Assembly (NCBI RefSeq): GCF_003058055.1
Contig: NZ_QBTZ01000001.1
Location: forward strand, 4,606,001-4,670,000
Reading direction: 5' to 3'
DNA from: Acidovorax sp. 107
Lineage (GTDB): Bacteria > Pseudomonadota > Gammaproteobacteria > Burkholderiales > Burkholderiaceae_C
Length of the DNA stretch: 64,000 nucleotides
The translations under genes and the position numbers were made by a program. Below are positions 7,907 through 15,995 of the stretch, one piece after another (position 1 is the stretch's first letter; every line of letters starts with the position of its first letter). The notes beneath the pieces are model-generated. The model did no database searches and was not told the origin of the DNA. It saw nothing but the letters and a program-made list of their open reading frames with translations.

Positions 7907-8775
7907 CCGAGTGATTTCTTGTAGCGGCCTTCAACCAAGCGGTTGTAGCTCAGCATGACCACCAGGTTGGCCACCAGCAGCGTCAGCGCAATGGCTGCGC
8001 CCAGGGGCCAGTTCAGCTCGTGCAGGTACTCGTCGTACACCACCGTGGCCACCATCTTCAGCCGCCGCCCGCCCAGCAGGCCGGGGATGGCAAACGAGCT
8101 GGCGGCCAGGCCAAACACGATCAGGCTGCCCGACAAGATGCCGGGCAGCACCTGCGGCAACACAATGCGCCGCAGCGTGGTGAAGGGCGTGGCCTGCAGC
8201 GACAGCGCCGCGTTTTCTACCCCAGGGTCCAGCTTTTGCAGCGAGGTCCACACGGGGATGACCATGAAGGGCAGCATCACATGCACCAGGGCGATAACCA
8301 CCGCGATCTCGGTGTAGAGCATCTTCACGGGCCCAAAACCCAGCAGCCCGAACAGCCCATTCACCAGCCCCTCAGGGCCCAGCAGCATGCTCCAGCCAAA
8401 GGCGCGCACCACTACCGACACCAGCAGCGGCGCCAGCACCACCAGCAGCAAGATGGAGCGCCACGGGTTGCCCATGCGGCTCAGTATGTAGGCCTCGGGC
8501 GCTCCAACGAACACGCAGATCAGCGTGACCAAACCTGCAATCCAGAACGTGCGCCAAAAAATGGAGTAGTAGTACGAATCGGTGAACACATGGGCGTAAT
8601 GCTCCAGCGTGAACTCGCCCGCCTTCACCCCCGTGGTCGGGTCGAACGCGTTGAACGACAGCACGGCGGTGAGTGCCAGCGGCACCAGCAACAGCACCGT
8701 GAACAGCAGCATCGCCGGGCCGGACAGCCACCAGGGCGCGGCCTTTTTGTGCAGCAAGGTGGTGGCCAGGCTCAT
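7903..8775 (-). CDS. ABC transporter permease (PotB-like)
   Basis: This 290-residue inner-membrane protein has about six helices. The first helix follows a short cytoplasmic N-terminus (MSLATTLLHKKAAPWWLSGP), and the EAA loop NAALSLQATPFTTLRRIVLP is clear. It starts inside the last codons of the ATPase gene (ATGA overlap) and pairs with the PotC-like permease to form the membrane channel. Confidence 0.92.
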   Translation of the reverse strand: MSLATTLLHKKAAPWWLSGPAMLLFTVLLLVPLALTAVLSFNAFDPTTGVKAGEFTLEHYAHVFTDSYYYSIFWRTFWIAGLVTLICVFVGAPEAYILSRMGNPWRSILLLVVLAPLLVSVVVRAFGWSMLLGPEGLVNGLFGLLGFGPVKMLYTEIAVVIALVHVMLPFMVIPVWTSLQKLDPGVENAALSLQATPFTTLRRIVLPQVLPGILSGSLIVFGLAASSFAIPGLLGGRRLKMVATVVYDEYLHELNWPLGAAIALTLLVANLVVMLSYNRLVEGRYKKSLG

Positions 8776-9881
8776 GGCGCCACCTCGGCGGCTGTGTCTT
8801 CGGCTTCCAGCTCAGCCAGTGCGGTTTCATCGGCGGGCAGCAGGCGCATGCAGTGGTCGGGCCAGTCCACGCCGGTGCGCTCACCCTCGGCCAGCGCGGC
8901 GCGGCCGTCATTGGGGGCCAGCACCATCAGGTCACCCACGGGGGTACCCACGCGGTACAGCCATTGGCTGCCCAAAAAGAAGCGCTCGCACACCTGGCCG
9001 TCCATCCGGCCCTGCACGGGGGGCACCAGCTGCACTTTTTCAGGCCGCACGCTCAGCAGCACGGAAGCGCCGGGGCGGTAGCGGGCACCGTCCACCTCCA
9101 TCGTGAGGGCTCCCAACTTCACCTGCGTGTGCGTGCCGCTCGCGTGGGCGACCTGTCCCGGCAGCAGGTTCGCCTTGCCCACAAAGGTGGAGATGAAACG
9201 CGTACGCGGGTGCTCGTACACGCGGTGCGGGTGGTCGATCTGCGTGGCGCGGCCGGCCTCCATCACCACCACGCGGTCGCTGATGGACATGGCCTCGCTC
9301 TGGTCGTGTGTGACCATGATGGTGGTGGTGCCCACCTTGCGCTGGATTTGCCGCAGCTCAAACTGCATCTCCTCGCGCAGCTTGGCGTCGAGGTTGGACA
9401 AAGGTTCGTCCAGCAGGAGTACGGGCGGCTCGATCACCAGCGCACGGGCCAGTGCCACGCGCTGGCGCTGGCCGCCAGACAGCTCGCGGGGGAAGCGCGT
9501 GGCGTGCTTTTCCAGGTGCACCAGGGCCAGGGCCTGGGCCACGCGCTCGGCGCGCTCGGCCTTGGGCACCTTGCGCATTTCCAGCCCAAAGCTCACGTTG
9601 GCCGCCACCGTCATGTGGGGGAAGAGGGCATAGCTCTGGAACACGATGCCCAGCCCGCGCGTGTTGGCCTTGGCGTGGGTGATGTCCTTGCCGTCCAGCT
9701 CGATGCGCCCGCTGGTCACGGCCTCGAACCCCGCCACCATCTGCAGCGTGGTCGTCTTGCCGCAGCCCGAGGGGCCCAGCAACGACACAAATTCACCCTT
9801 TTGCACCGTGAGGTTCATGGCCTGCACCGCGCAGGTGCTGCCATAGAACTTGGTCACATCCGTGAGCTTGAGAAACGACAT
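8772..9881 (-). CDS. ABC transporter ATP-binding protein (PotA-like)
   Basis: This 369-residue ATPase has Walker A LLGPSGCGKTTTL (residues 34-46), signature LSGGQRQRVALARAL, Walker B VLLLDEPLSNLD, the switch His in MVTHDQSEAM, and a C-terminal TOBE-type domain from about residue 240. This is the CUT1/PotA class. It is the first gene of the operon ATPase-permease-permease-FeS-FAD-FAD-binding protein, and its promoter must lie in the 284-bp region shared with the IclR regulator. Confidence 0.93.
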   Translation of the reverse strand: MSFLKLTDVTKFYGSTCAVQAMNLTVQKGEFVSLLGPSGCGKTTTLQMVAGFEAVTSGRIELDGKDITHAKANTRGLGIVFQSYALFPHMTVAANVSFGLEMRKVPKAERAERVAQALALVHLEKHATRFPRELSGGQRQRVALARALVIEPPVLLLDEPLSNLDAKLREEMQFELRQIQRKVGTTTIMVTHDQSEAMSISDRVVVMEAGRATQIDHPHRVYEHPRTRFISTFVGKANLLPGQVAHASGTHTQVKLGALTMEVDGARYRPGASVLLSVRPEKVQLVPPVQGRMDGQVCERFFLGSQWLYRVGTPVGDLMVLAPNDGRAALAEGERTGVDWPDHCMRLLPADETALAELEAEDTAAEVAP

Positions 9882-10030
9882 GGCGAAAGCCTTTCCGGTG
9901 GTGGCGTTGCACGGGTTGCCTGGGGGCGGTGCATGCCACCTGCTGTGGAGTTGCAGGGATGGGCTGCGGGCCTTTGGGTGTCTGCACCGGTGTGGTGCAA
10001 GTAGTTTTCAAAGGTTGAAGCAGCCGCTCG

Positions 10031-10042
10031 ATTCAATTGAAT
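10031..10042. promoter_or_regulatory. Palindrome in the operon/IclR divergent promoter
   Basis: ATTCAATTGAAT is a perfect 12-bp palindrome on the operon side of the intergenic region, about 150 bp before the ATPase start. It is AT-rich against a GC-rich background. It may be a third regulator site or part of the operon promoter. Confidence 0.35.
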
Positions 10043-10076
10043 CTATTGCAATAAACAAACCAGAACGCTTCGGGTA

Positions 10077-10091
10077 TTCCATTAAACGGAA
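10077..10091. promoter_or_regulatory. Putative IclR-family operator, site 1
   Basis: TTCCATTAAACGGAA is an imperfect inverted repeat with TTCC/GGAA ends. Its reverse complement is nearly repeated at 10107-10121, 30 bp away centre to centre, or about three helical turns. It lies between the divergent regulator and the transporter-dehydrogenase operon, where an IclR protein would be expected to bind. Confidence 0.5.
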
Positions 10092-10097
10092 GTTTTA

Positions 10098-10127
10098 TTG
10101 AATTTATTCCGTTCAATGAAATATGAT
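10098..10127 (+). promoter_or_regulatory. Candidate sigma-70 promoter of the IclR regulator gene
   Basis: A -35 element TTGAAT (10098-10103) and a -10 element TATGAT (10122-10127) are separated by 18 bp, with the gene start 39 bp downstream of the -10. Putative operator site 2 fills most of the spacer, which would allow autorepression. Confidence 0.5.
10107..10121. promoter_or_regulatory. Putative IclR-family operator, site 2
   Basis: TTCCGTTCAATGAAA matches the reverse complement of site 1 (TTCCGTTTAATGGAA) at 13 of 15 positions. It sits exactly within the promoter spacer of the regulator gene. Confidence 0.5.
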
Positions 10128-10165
10128 GCCTTTGGTTTGATCAACGAATTCCACAGGAGCGAGGT

Positions 10166-11011
10166 ATGGAAGCCGCATCCACCGCCACCGGCGGCGTACC
10201 CCGGGTGTTTGCCGTCATCCGGGCCCTGTCGGCCGTGCAGGCCGAGGGCGGGCGAGTCACCCAATTGGCGCGTGCCGTGGGCCTCACACAGGCCACCACG
10301 CACCGTTTGCTGCAATCGCTGGTGGCAGAAGGCATGGTCGAGCAGGACGAGCGCAGCAAGCTCTACCGCCTGAGCATGGATTTCTTCGCCTTGGCGGCCA
10401 AAGCTGGCAACCCTGGCGACCTGCGCAGCCTCTGCCGCCCCGCGCTGCTGCGCCTGTGCGCCAGCCTGGGAGACAGCATCTTTCTATTGGTGCGCAGTGG
10501 GTTTGACGCCGTGTGCCTGGACCGCAGCGAGGGCCCGTTCCCCATCCGCTCGTTCACCGGCGATATCGGCGGCCGCGTGGCCCTGGGCGTGGGGCAGGGC
10601 GCGCTGGCCATCCTGGCGTTTTTGCCCGAGGCCGAGCGCGAAGAGGTGATCCGCTTCAATCTGTCGCGTGTGCGCGAATACGGCGTGTTTGATGAGGTCT
10701 ACCTGCGCACCGAAATCGAGCGCGTGCGCCAACTGGGCTATGCGGGGCGCAATACCGGGTTGCTGGAAGGCATGGCTGGCGTGGCCGTGCCTATCCTTGA
10801 TCGCGAAGGGCGCGCGGTGGCTGCGCTGAGCGTGGGCACCATTTCTGCGCGGTTGAACGATGACCGGCTGCCCACGGTGGTTGAGCTGCTCAAGCGTGAG
10901 GCGGCTGCCGTGGGACCGAAGATCAATCCGTTTGACGCGACTTTGAGGCGGCCGGCGCAGAGTTTGGGAGGCGGGGCGCAGGGGTTAGCGATTGGGGTGT
11001 CGGGTGAGTAG
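10166..11011 (+). CDS. IclR-family transcriptional regulator
   Basis: This 281-residue protein has an N-terminal winged helix-turn-helix (GRVTQLARAVGLTQATTHRL, about residues 30-50). A C-terminal IclR effector domain follows, with GDSIFLLVRSGFDAVCLDR, GVGQGALAILAFLPEAER and NTGLLEGMAGVAVPILDREG. The ATG follows AGGAGCGAGGT, a strong ribosome-binding site. It is transcribed away from the seven-gene transporter-dehydrogenase operon and is the obvious candidate regulator. The ligand is probably the transported compound or a product of its oxidation; this is inference. Confidence 0.92.
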   Translation: MEAASTATGGVPRVFAVIRALSAVQAEGGRVTQLARAVGLTQATTHRLLQSLVAEGMVEQDERSKLYRLSMDFFALAAKAGNPGDLRSLCRPALLRLCASLGDSIFLLVRSGFDAVCLDRSEGPFPIRSFTGDIGGRVALGVGQGALAILAFLPEAEREEVIRFNLSRVREYGVFDEVYLRTEIERVRQLGYAGRNTGLLEGMAGVAVPILDREGRAVAALSVGTISARLNDDRLPTVVELLKREAAAVGPKINPFDATLRRPAQSLGGGAQGLAIGVSGE

Positions 11012-11066
11012 GGACGGGAGTTTTTGACCCATTGCAGACCATCACAAGGGTTTTGTGTGTCCGCTT

Positions 11067-11978
11067 CTATGCATCCGCCTCTGATGTGAACGCCTGTATT
11101 TCGGTGGTCAACCAATTCCGCAACGCTACAACCTTGGGATGGTCTCGTTCACCGACACGGTAGACCAAGTCATAGCCGCGCTCGGCTTTCAGGCGCAATG
11201 CTGAGTATGGTGCTATCAGCCTGCCGGCTGCAATGTCGTCGGCCACCAAAGTGCTACGGGCCAGTGCGACTCCCTCACCCCGTATCGCAGCTTCCACCGC
11301 CATTGAACCGTGGCTGTAGCTCGGACCGTGGGGCGGACGTTTCTTGTCCAGCCCCGCCAGCGCTAACCACTGCGCCCAATTCGCCATCATTCCCACTTCG
11401 TGCAGCAGGTGGGCGCGAAGCAGCTGGGCCGGCTGCTCCAGTCCGCCGCATCTTGAGAGGTAGTCTGGGCTGCACACTGGCGTGACTGTCTCTTCCAGAA
11501 TGCGCTCTGCCATGGCGTGCGGGTAACGGCCGAATCCGTACCGAATGGCGGCGTCCACATGCCCCAGGCGCAAATCCACGTTTACGTCGGTCACATCCAT
11601 GTGCACATCGAAGGGGTGACACGACGCCTGCAGCCTTCCCAGGCGCGGAGCCAGCCACTTGCTGGCAAATGACACGCTGGTGCTCACCGTCAGTCGCTTA
11701 CCAGTGTCATCACCGCGCAGGCGCTGCGCTTCTCCGGCCAACTCGCCCAACAAGCGGGCGACCACCGCATGAAACTCTGCCCCTGCTTCGGTGAGCACGA
11801 TGCGCCGGGTCAGCCGCAGAAACAACTGGCAGCCCAGATCGTCTTCCAGCGTCCGAATATGACGGCTGACAGCGCCGTGCGTGAGGTGCAATTCCTCCGC
11901 CGCGCGCGTCATGCTTAGCAGGCGCGCCGCTGCCTCGAAGGCACGCAGGGTTTGCAGAGGTGGAAGCCGGTCGAACAT
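11067..11978 (-). CDS. LysR-family regulator (GcvA-like), paired with EamA exporter
   Basis: This 303-residue regulator starts at MFDRLPPLQTLRAFEAAARL. Its N-terminal helix-turn-helix is SMTRAAEELHLTHGAVSRHI, followed by the GcvA-type effector domain (LTVSTSVSFASKWLAPRLGR, DVDLRLGHVDAAIRYG-like stretch). An upstream in-frame Met at 12014 would start inside a perfect dyad at 11992-12014, so the internal Met is preferred. It diverges from an EamA transporter gene and probably controls it. Confidence 0.9.
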   Translation of the reverse strand: MFDRLPPLQTLRAFEAAARLLSMTRAAEELHLTHGAVSRHIRTLEDDLGCQLFLRLTRRIVLTEAGAEFHAVVARLLGELAGEAQRLRGDDTGKRLTVSTSVSFASKWLAPRLGRLQASCHPFDVHMDVTDVNVDLRLGHVDAAIRYGFGRYPHAMAERILEETVTPVCSPDYLSRCGGLEQPAQLLRAHLLHEVGMMANWAQWLALAGLDKKRPPHGPSYSHGSMAVEAAIRGEGVALARSTLVADDIAAGRLIAPYSALRLKAERGYDLVYRVGERDHPKVVALRNWLTTEIQAFTSEADA

Positions 11979-11991
11979 GGGGTGCGCTTTG

Positions 11992-12014
11992 ATGCGTGAG
12001 TGAGACTCACGCAT
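11992..12014. promoter_or_regulatory. Perfect dyad, likely LysR operator
   Basis: ATGCGTGAGT (11992-12001) and ACTCACGCAT (12005-12014) form a perfect 10-bp inverted repeat with a 3-nt centre. It lies 14 bp upstream of the LysR start and about 100 bp from the divergent EamA gene, the usual place for an autoregulatory LysR recognition site. Confidence 0.55.
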
Positions 12015-12114
12015 TATGTGAGAACAAATCGTTTGTCAGTCCATCGCCTCAACGCCACTATCGACCTTGCCCCTTCTGACACCTTGGGGCACCCTCTCCG
12101 AGCCTGCCCCATCC

Positions 12115-13053
12115 ATGAGCAACAGCACTACATCCAGCACCGTCGCAGCCAATCCGTCCAAGATCCCAGGAGCGCCAACGCATGACTACAGCCCGCGCCA
12201 CCTGGGGGCCATGCTGCTCCTGGCATTGATCTGGGGGTTGTCAATTCCGGTCACCAAACTGGGCTTGCAGGACTTGCCACCGCTCACCCTCACGGCACTC
12301 CGCTTCGCCTTCGCCGTGCCGTTGATGCTGCTCTTCACCCTGGGGCGCCAAACCCTTCCTTGGCGGGCCTTGCCCAAGGTGGCTGCGCTTGGGCTGTTGG
12401 GCATTGGCATAGGCCAAGTGGCGCAGACTTTTGGCGTGGCGGGCACCTCTGCCTCGGTGGGCACCATCGTGTCGGCCACGATTCCGCTGTTCATCGTGGT
12501 GTTTGCAGCGATACGGCTGGGTCAGCATGTTTCGCGCATTCAGGCCCTGGGTCTGCTGACCGCCTTCGCGGGGATCGCGCTGGTGGCTTTGGGGGATATG
12601 GACGCAGCCGCAGCCACATCGGTCACCACCATGTGGGGCGTTGGCTGGATGCTCTTGTCATCGGTGGCCATTGCGTTCTATTACGTGTGGAGCGTGGAAC
12701 TGACGAACGAACACGGCACCGCCACCGTGGCCGCATGGAGCACAACCTTCGGCTTCTTGGCATTGCTGCCTTGGGTTGGCTGGGAATGGACGCGGGCGCC
12801 AACACAGTTCACCGGCATGGGCATCGGTGCAGCGGCTTACCTCGGCGTATTCGTGACCGTGGCAGGCCTTTACATGTGGCTGGGCTTGCTGCGGGTGGTG
12901 CCTGCGCGGGTGGCTGCGGCTGTCCAGTACCTGCAGCCTATCTTCGGCATTGCCGCAGCGGCTGCGCTGCTGGGAGATCGCCTGGGTCCTGCGTTTGTGG
13001 TGGGCTCCGTGCTGGTCCTTGCAGGGCTTGGCATTACGCTATCGCGGCGCTGA
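12115..13053 (+). CDS. EamA-family (DMT superfamily) transporter
   Basis: This 312-residue membrane protein has about ten helices in two EamA repeats, starting LGAMLLLALIWGLSIPVTKL. Family-typical stretches include LTLTALRFAFAVPLMLLF and ARVAAAVQYLQPIFGIAAAA. The start at MSNSTTSS is chosen over an upstream Met at 12067 because helix 1 still follows a hydrophilic tail; neither has a clear Shine-Dalgarno. EamA proteins export amino acids and related metabolites or take part in nucleotide-sugar or drug transport. Pairing with a divergent GcvA-like regulator favours a regulated metabolite exporter. Confidence 0.88.
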   Translation: MSNSTTSSTVAANPSKIPGAPTHDYSPRHLGAMLLLALIWGLSIPVTKLGLQDLPPLTLTALRFAFAVPLMLLFTLGRQTLPWRALPKVAALGLLGIGIGQVAQTFGVAGTSASVGTIVSATIPLFIVVFAAIRLGQHVSRIQALGLLTAFAGIALVALGDMDAAAATSVTTMWGVGWMLLSSVAIAFYYVWSVELTNEHGTATVAAWSTTFGFLALLPWVGWEWTRAPTQFTGMGIGAAAYLGVFVTVAGLYMWLGLLRVVPARVAAAVQYLQPIFGIAAAAALLGDRLGPAFVVGSVLVLAGLGITLSRR

Positions 13054-13165
13054 ATCTCTAGCGTGACCCAGTTGGTCATCTGCCCCTTAATCGAACAGCT
13101 AGATCGATTCCTTGACTGACAGTTGGCCTAACGGCGCACGGTCATCCTGCTGCGCATCAGACGCA

Positions 13166-13220
13166 TTTAATTCACTTTTGATAGCTAGTAGCGCTTATTC
13201 GATAAGCGCTCTAGGCATCT
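13166..13220 (+). repeat. Interspersed palindromic repeat, copy 2
   Basis: The core is AGCGCTTA-TTCGA-TAAGCGCT (13190-13210), an 8-bp-arm hairpin preceded by TTTTGATAGCTAGT. It sits between the convergent EamA and LysR genes, a region without any other recognisable feature. This is the clearest copy of the family. Confidence 0.75.
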
Positions 13221-13267
13221 TTCGCTTGTATTTCTCGCGATGTGAAAGTAACCGGCAACCCATACCC

Positions 13268-14179
13268 TCACCCCTGCCGCTGTCCCGCGCATTCCCCCAC
13301 CACCCAATCCCTGAACGCCTTCACCAGCGGCGTCTGCGCCCGCGCCTCAGGGTACACGAGGTAGTAGGCATCGGTGCTCGTCAGTACTTGGTCTGACAGC
13401 TCCACCAAACTCCCCGCCGCCAGTTCCTGCTCGATCAAAAAGCGCGGCAGCAGCGCCGCGCCCAGGTGCGACACAGCGGCCTGCGCAATCATGGCGAAGT
13501 GCTCAGACTGCGGGCCGCGCAGGGCCAGGGCCGTAGGGGCGCCCACCAGCTCAAACCACTCGGCCCATTGGGTGGGGCGGGTGCTTTGCTGCAGCAGCAC
13601 CACGCGCGTCAGGTCTTGCGGGGTGTGGATGTGGTGGCGGTCGCGGTAGGTGGGGCTGCACACGGGCACGGCTTCTTCGTGCATCAGGTACTCGCACACG
13701 GCGCCCGCCCAGTGCGGTGTGCCGAAGTGGATGGCGGCGTCAAACGGTGTGCCCGCAAAGTCAAACGGCTCGGTGCGGGCCGAGAAGTTGACCATGGCCT
13801 CGGGGTGCAGCGCCATGAAGCCGCCCAGGCGCGGGATGAGCCAGCGGGTGCCCAGTGTGGGCAGCACGGCCAGGTTGAGCAGGCCGTCGGTGCTGGAAAA
13901 CGCCATGGCTTTCTGCGTGCTGGCCGACAGCTGTTGCAGCACGTTTTGCACATCGGCCGCGTAGACGCGACCCGCATCGGTCAGTACCACACGCTGGCGC
14001 ACGCGGTGGAAGAGGGCGGTGCCAATCTGCTCTTCCAGCTGGCGGATCTGGCGCGACACCGCGCTTTGCGTGAGGTGCAGCTCCTCGGCCGCGCGCGACA
14101 CGCTCTGGTGGCGTGCGGCTGCCTCAAAGGCCAGCAGGTCGGCGGTGGAGGGCAGGAAGGCGCGGCGCAGCAGGGTCAT
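13268..14179 (-). CDS. LysR-family regulator, divergent from the aldehyde dehydrogenase cluster
   Basis: This 303-residue protein has helix-turn-helix SVSRAAEELHLTQSAVSRQI (about 25-44) and a GcvA/DsdC-type effector domain (LNLAVLPTLGTRWLIPRLGG, FDAAIHFG, PVCSPTYRDRH). It is divergent from the ALDH7-like gene across 257 bp and is the natural candidate activator of the 14437-21118 cluster. No operator could be named with confidence; the shared region holds one repeat copy. Confidence 0.9.
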   Translation of the reverse strand: MTLLRRAFLPSTADLLAFEAAARHQSVSRAAEELHLTQSAVSRQIRQLEEQIGTALFHRVRQRVVLTDAGRVYAADVQNVLQQLSASTQKAMAFSSTDGLLNLAVLPTLGTRWLIPRLGGFMALHPEAMVNFSARTEPFDFAGTPFDAAIHFGTPHWAGAVCEYLMHEEAVPVCSPTYRDRHHIHTPQDLTRVVLLQQSTRPTQWAEWFELVGAPTALALRGPQSEHFAMIAQAAVSHLGAALLPRFLIEQELAAGSLVELSDQVLTSTDAYYLVYPEARAQTPLVKAFRDWVVGECAGQRQG

Positions 14180-14244
14180 GTGGGGCAGTGGTGAGGATCA
14201 TGCGCGGGGGGAATGAGCAGCGTGTGCAGCCCATGCACTGTTTT

Positions 14245-14290
14245 GGCTCGCAGCGCTCATGTATCAAGCGCTACCAGCTCTGCAATTTTC
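14245..14290 (-). repeat. Interspersed palindromic repeat, copy 3 (reverse)
   Basis: Read on the minus strand, the segment gives AGAGCTGGTAGCGCTTGATA followed by CATGAGCGCTGCGAGCC, matching copy 2. It lies in the divergent LysR/ALDH promoter region. Confidence 0.55.
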
Positions 14291-14436
14291 AGGCACTTCA
14301 TGCTGATTTGTGATCAAGTAGTTCCATTTTTTTGCTATCCACTGCCTTGGGATTGGCGGATATTGGCGCATTCTTTGCGTAGGTTTTCTTGCGCGGATTT
14401 GTTTTTTCTGCACCCCCTTCATCTTTGCGAGTCGCC

Positions 14437-15972
14437 ATGTCTGCCACCTCTGCTCTCACCCCTCTTGTGTCTGAAGTCGATCAACTGCTGCAACGCCTGG
14501 GCGTGCCCCGCGCCGCGTACACCGGCGGTACGCTGGCGGCCCGTTCGCCCATCACGGGCGAGGTGCTGGCCCAGGTGCCGCAGCAAAGCGCGGCCGACGC
14601 CACGGCCGCCATCGGCCGCGCGCATGCCGCATTCACCGCGTGGCGCAATGTGCCCGCACCGCGCCGGGGCGAACTGGTGCGTCTGCTGGGCGAAGAACTG
14701 CGCGCCGCCAAGGCCGACCTGGGCCTGCTGGTGACTATCGAGGCGGGCAAGATCCCGTCCGAAGGTTTGGGCGAGGTGCAGGAGATGATCGACATCTGCG
14801 ACTTTGCCGTGGGCCTGTCGCGCCAGCTGTACGGCCTGACGATTGCCACCGAGCGCCCCGGCCACCGGATGATGGAAACTTGGCACCCGCTGGGTGTGTG
14901 CGGCGTGATCTCGGCCTTCAACTTCCCCGTGGCCGTGTGGTCGTGGAACGCAGCGCTGGCGCTGGTGTGCGGTGACTCGGTGGTGTGGAAGCCTTCGGAA
15001 AAGACCCCGCTCACCGCCCTGGCAACGCATGCGATCGCGCAGCGTGCCATTGCACGTTTTGGCACCGATGCACCCGAAGGCCTGCTGGAGCTGATCGTGG
15101 GCCAGCGCGACATTGGCGAGGTGCTGGTGGATGACGCCCGCGTGCTCGTGCTGTCGGCCACCGGCTCCACCGCCATGGGCCGCGCCGTGGGCCCGCGCCT
15201 GGCAGCGCGTTTTGCGCGCGGCATTCTGGAACTGGGCGGCAACAACGCCGCCATCGTGGCGCCTACGGCCGACCTGAACCTGGCACTGCGCGGCATCGCG
15301 TTTGCCGCCATGGGCACGGCCGGCCAGCGCTGCACCACGCTGCGCCGCCTGTTTGTGCACGAAAGCATTTACGACCAGCTGGTACCCCAACTCGCCAAGG
15401 TCTACGCCAACGTGCAGGTGGGCGACCCGCGCACCGCTGGCACGTTGGTGGGTCCGCTGATCGACCGCATGGCCTTTGACGGCATGCAAAAGGCGCTAGA
15501 GCAGAGCCGCGCGCTGGGCGCTACGGTGCATGGCGGTGGCCGTGTGGAAGGCGTGGGTGGTGCGGGTGCGTACTACGTGCGGCCTGCGCTGGTGGAGCTG
15601 CAAAAACACGAAGGCCCCGCGCTGCACGAAACCTTTGCGCCCATTCTGTACGTGGTGCGGTACAGCAGCATCGACGAAGCCATTGCCATGAACAACGCTG
15701 TGGGGGCGGGCCTGTCGTCGTCCATCTTCACGCTCAATGTGCGCGAGGCGGAGCAGTTCATGTCGGCTGCCGGTTCGGACTGTGGCATTGCCAACGTGAA
15801 CATCGGCCCCAGCGGCGCCGAGATTGGCGGCGCGTTTGGCGGCGAGAAGGAAACGGGCGGTGGCCGCGAGGCGGGCTCGGACAGCTGGAAGGCCTACATG
15901 CGGCGCGCCACCAACACCATCAACTACTCCACCGCTTTGCCGTTGGCGCAGGGTGTGACGTTTGACGTGTGA
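14437..15972 (+). CDS. ALDH7-like semialdehyde dehydrogenase (L-piperidine-6-carboxylate dehydrogenase-type)
   Basis: This 511-residue NAD(P)-dependent aldehyde dehydrogenase has oxyanion Asn162 in SAFNFPVAVWSW, Lys185 in VWKPSEKTPLTAL, general base Glu265 in LELGGNN and nucleophile Cys299 in GTAGQRCTTLRRLF. The signature EIGGAFGGEKETGGGREAGS near the C-terminus is typical of the ALDH7/AmaB group that oxidises alpha-aminoadipate semialdehyde in lysine or pipecolate breakdown. It overlaps or abuts an FAD oxidase gene that could supply its substrate. A lysine/pipecolate role is inferred from family and context. Confidence 0.85.
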   Translation: MSATSALTPLVSEVDQLLQRLGVPRAAYTGGTLAARSPITGEVLAQVPQQSAADATAAIGRAHAAFTAWRNVPAPRRGELVRLLGEELRAAKADLGLLVTIEAGKIPSEGLGEVQEMIDICDFAVGLSRQLYGLTIATERPGHRMMETWHPLGVCGVISAFNFPVAVWSWNAALALVCGDSVVWKPSEKTPLTALATHAIAQRAIARFGTDAPEGLLELIVGQRDIGEVLVDDARVLVLSATGSTAMGRAVGPRLAARFARGILELGGNNAAIVAPTADLNLALRGIAFAAMGTAGQRCTTLRRLFVHESIYDQLVPQLAKVYANVQVGDPRTAGTLVGPLIDRMAFDGMQKALEQSRALGATVHGGGRVEGVGGAGAYYVRPALVELQKHEGPALHETFAPILYVVRYSSIDEAIAMNNAVGAGLSSSIFTLNVREAEQFMSAAGSDCGIANVNIGPSGAEIGGAFGGEKETGGGREAGSDSWKAYMRRATNTINYSTALPLAQGVTFDV

Positions 15973-15995
15973 GCCACGCGCCGCTGGCATCGTTC

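Noticed and set aside
14298..14316. FNR box in the LysR/ALDH promoter region
   Set aside because: Only the right half-site (ATCAA in TTGTGATCAAG) fits; the left half does not match TTGAT at the required spacing.
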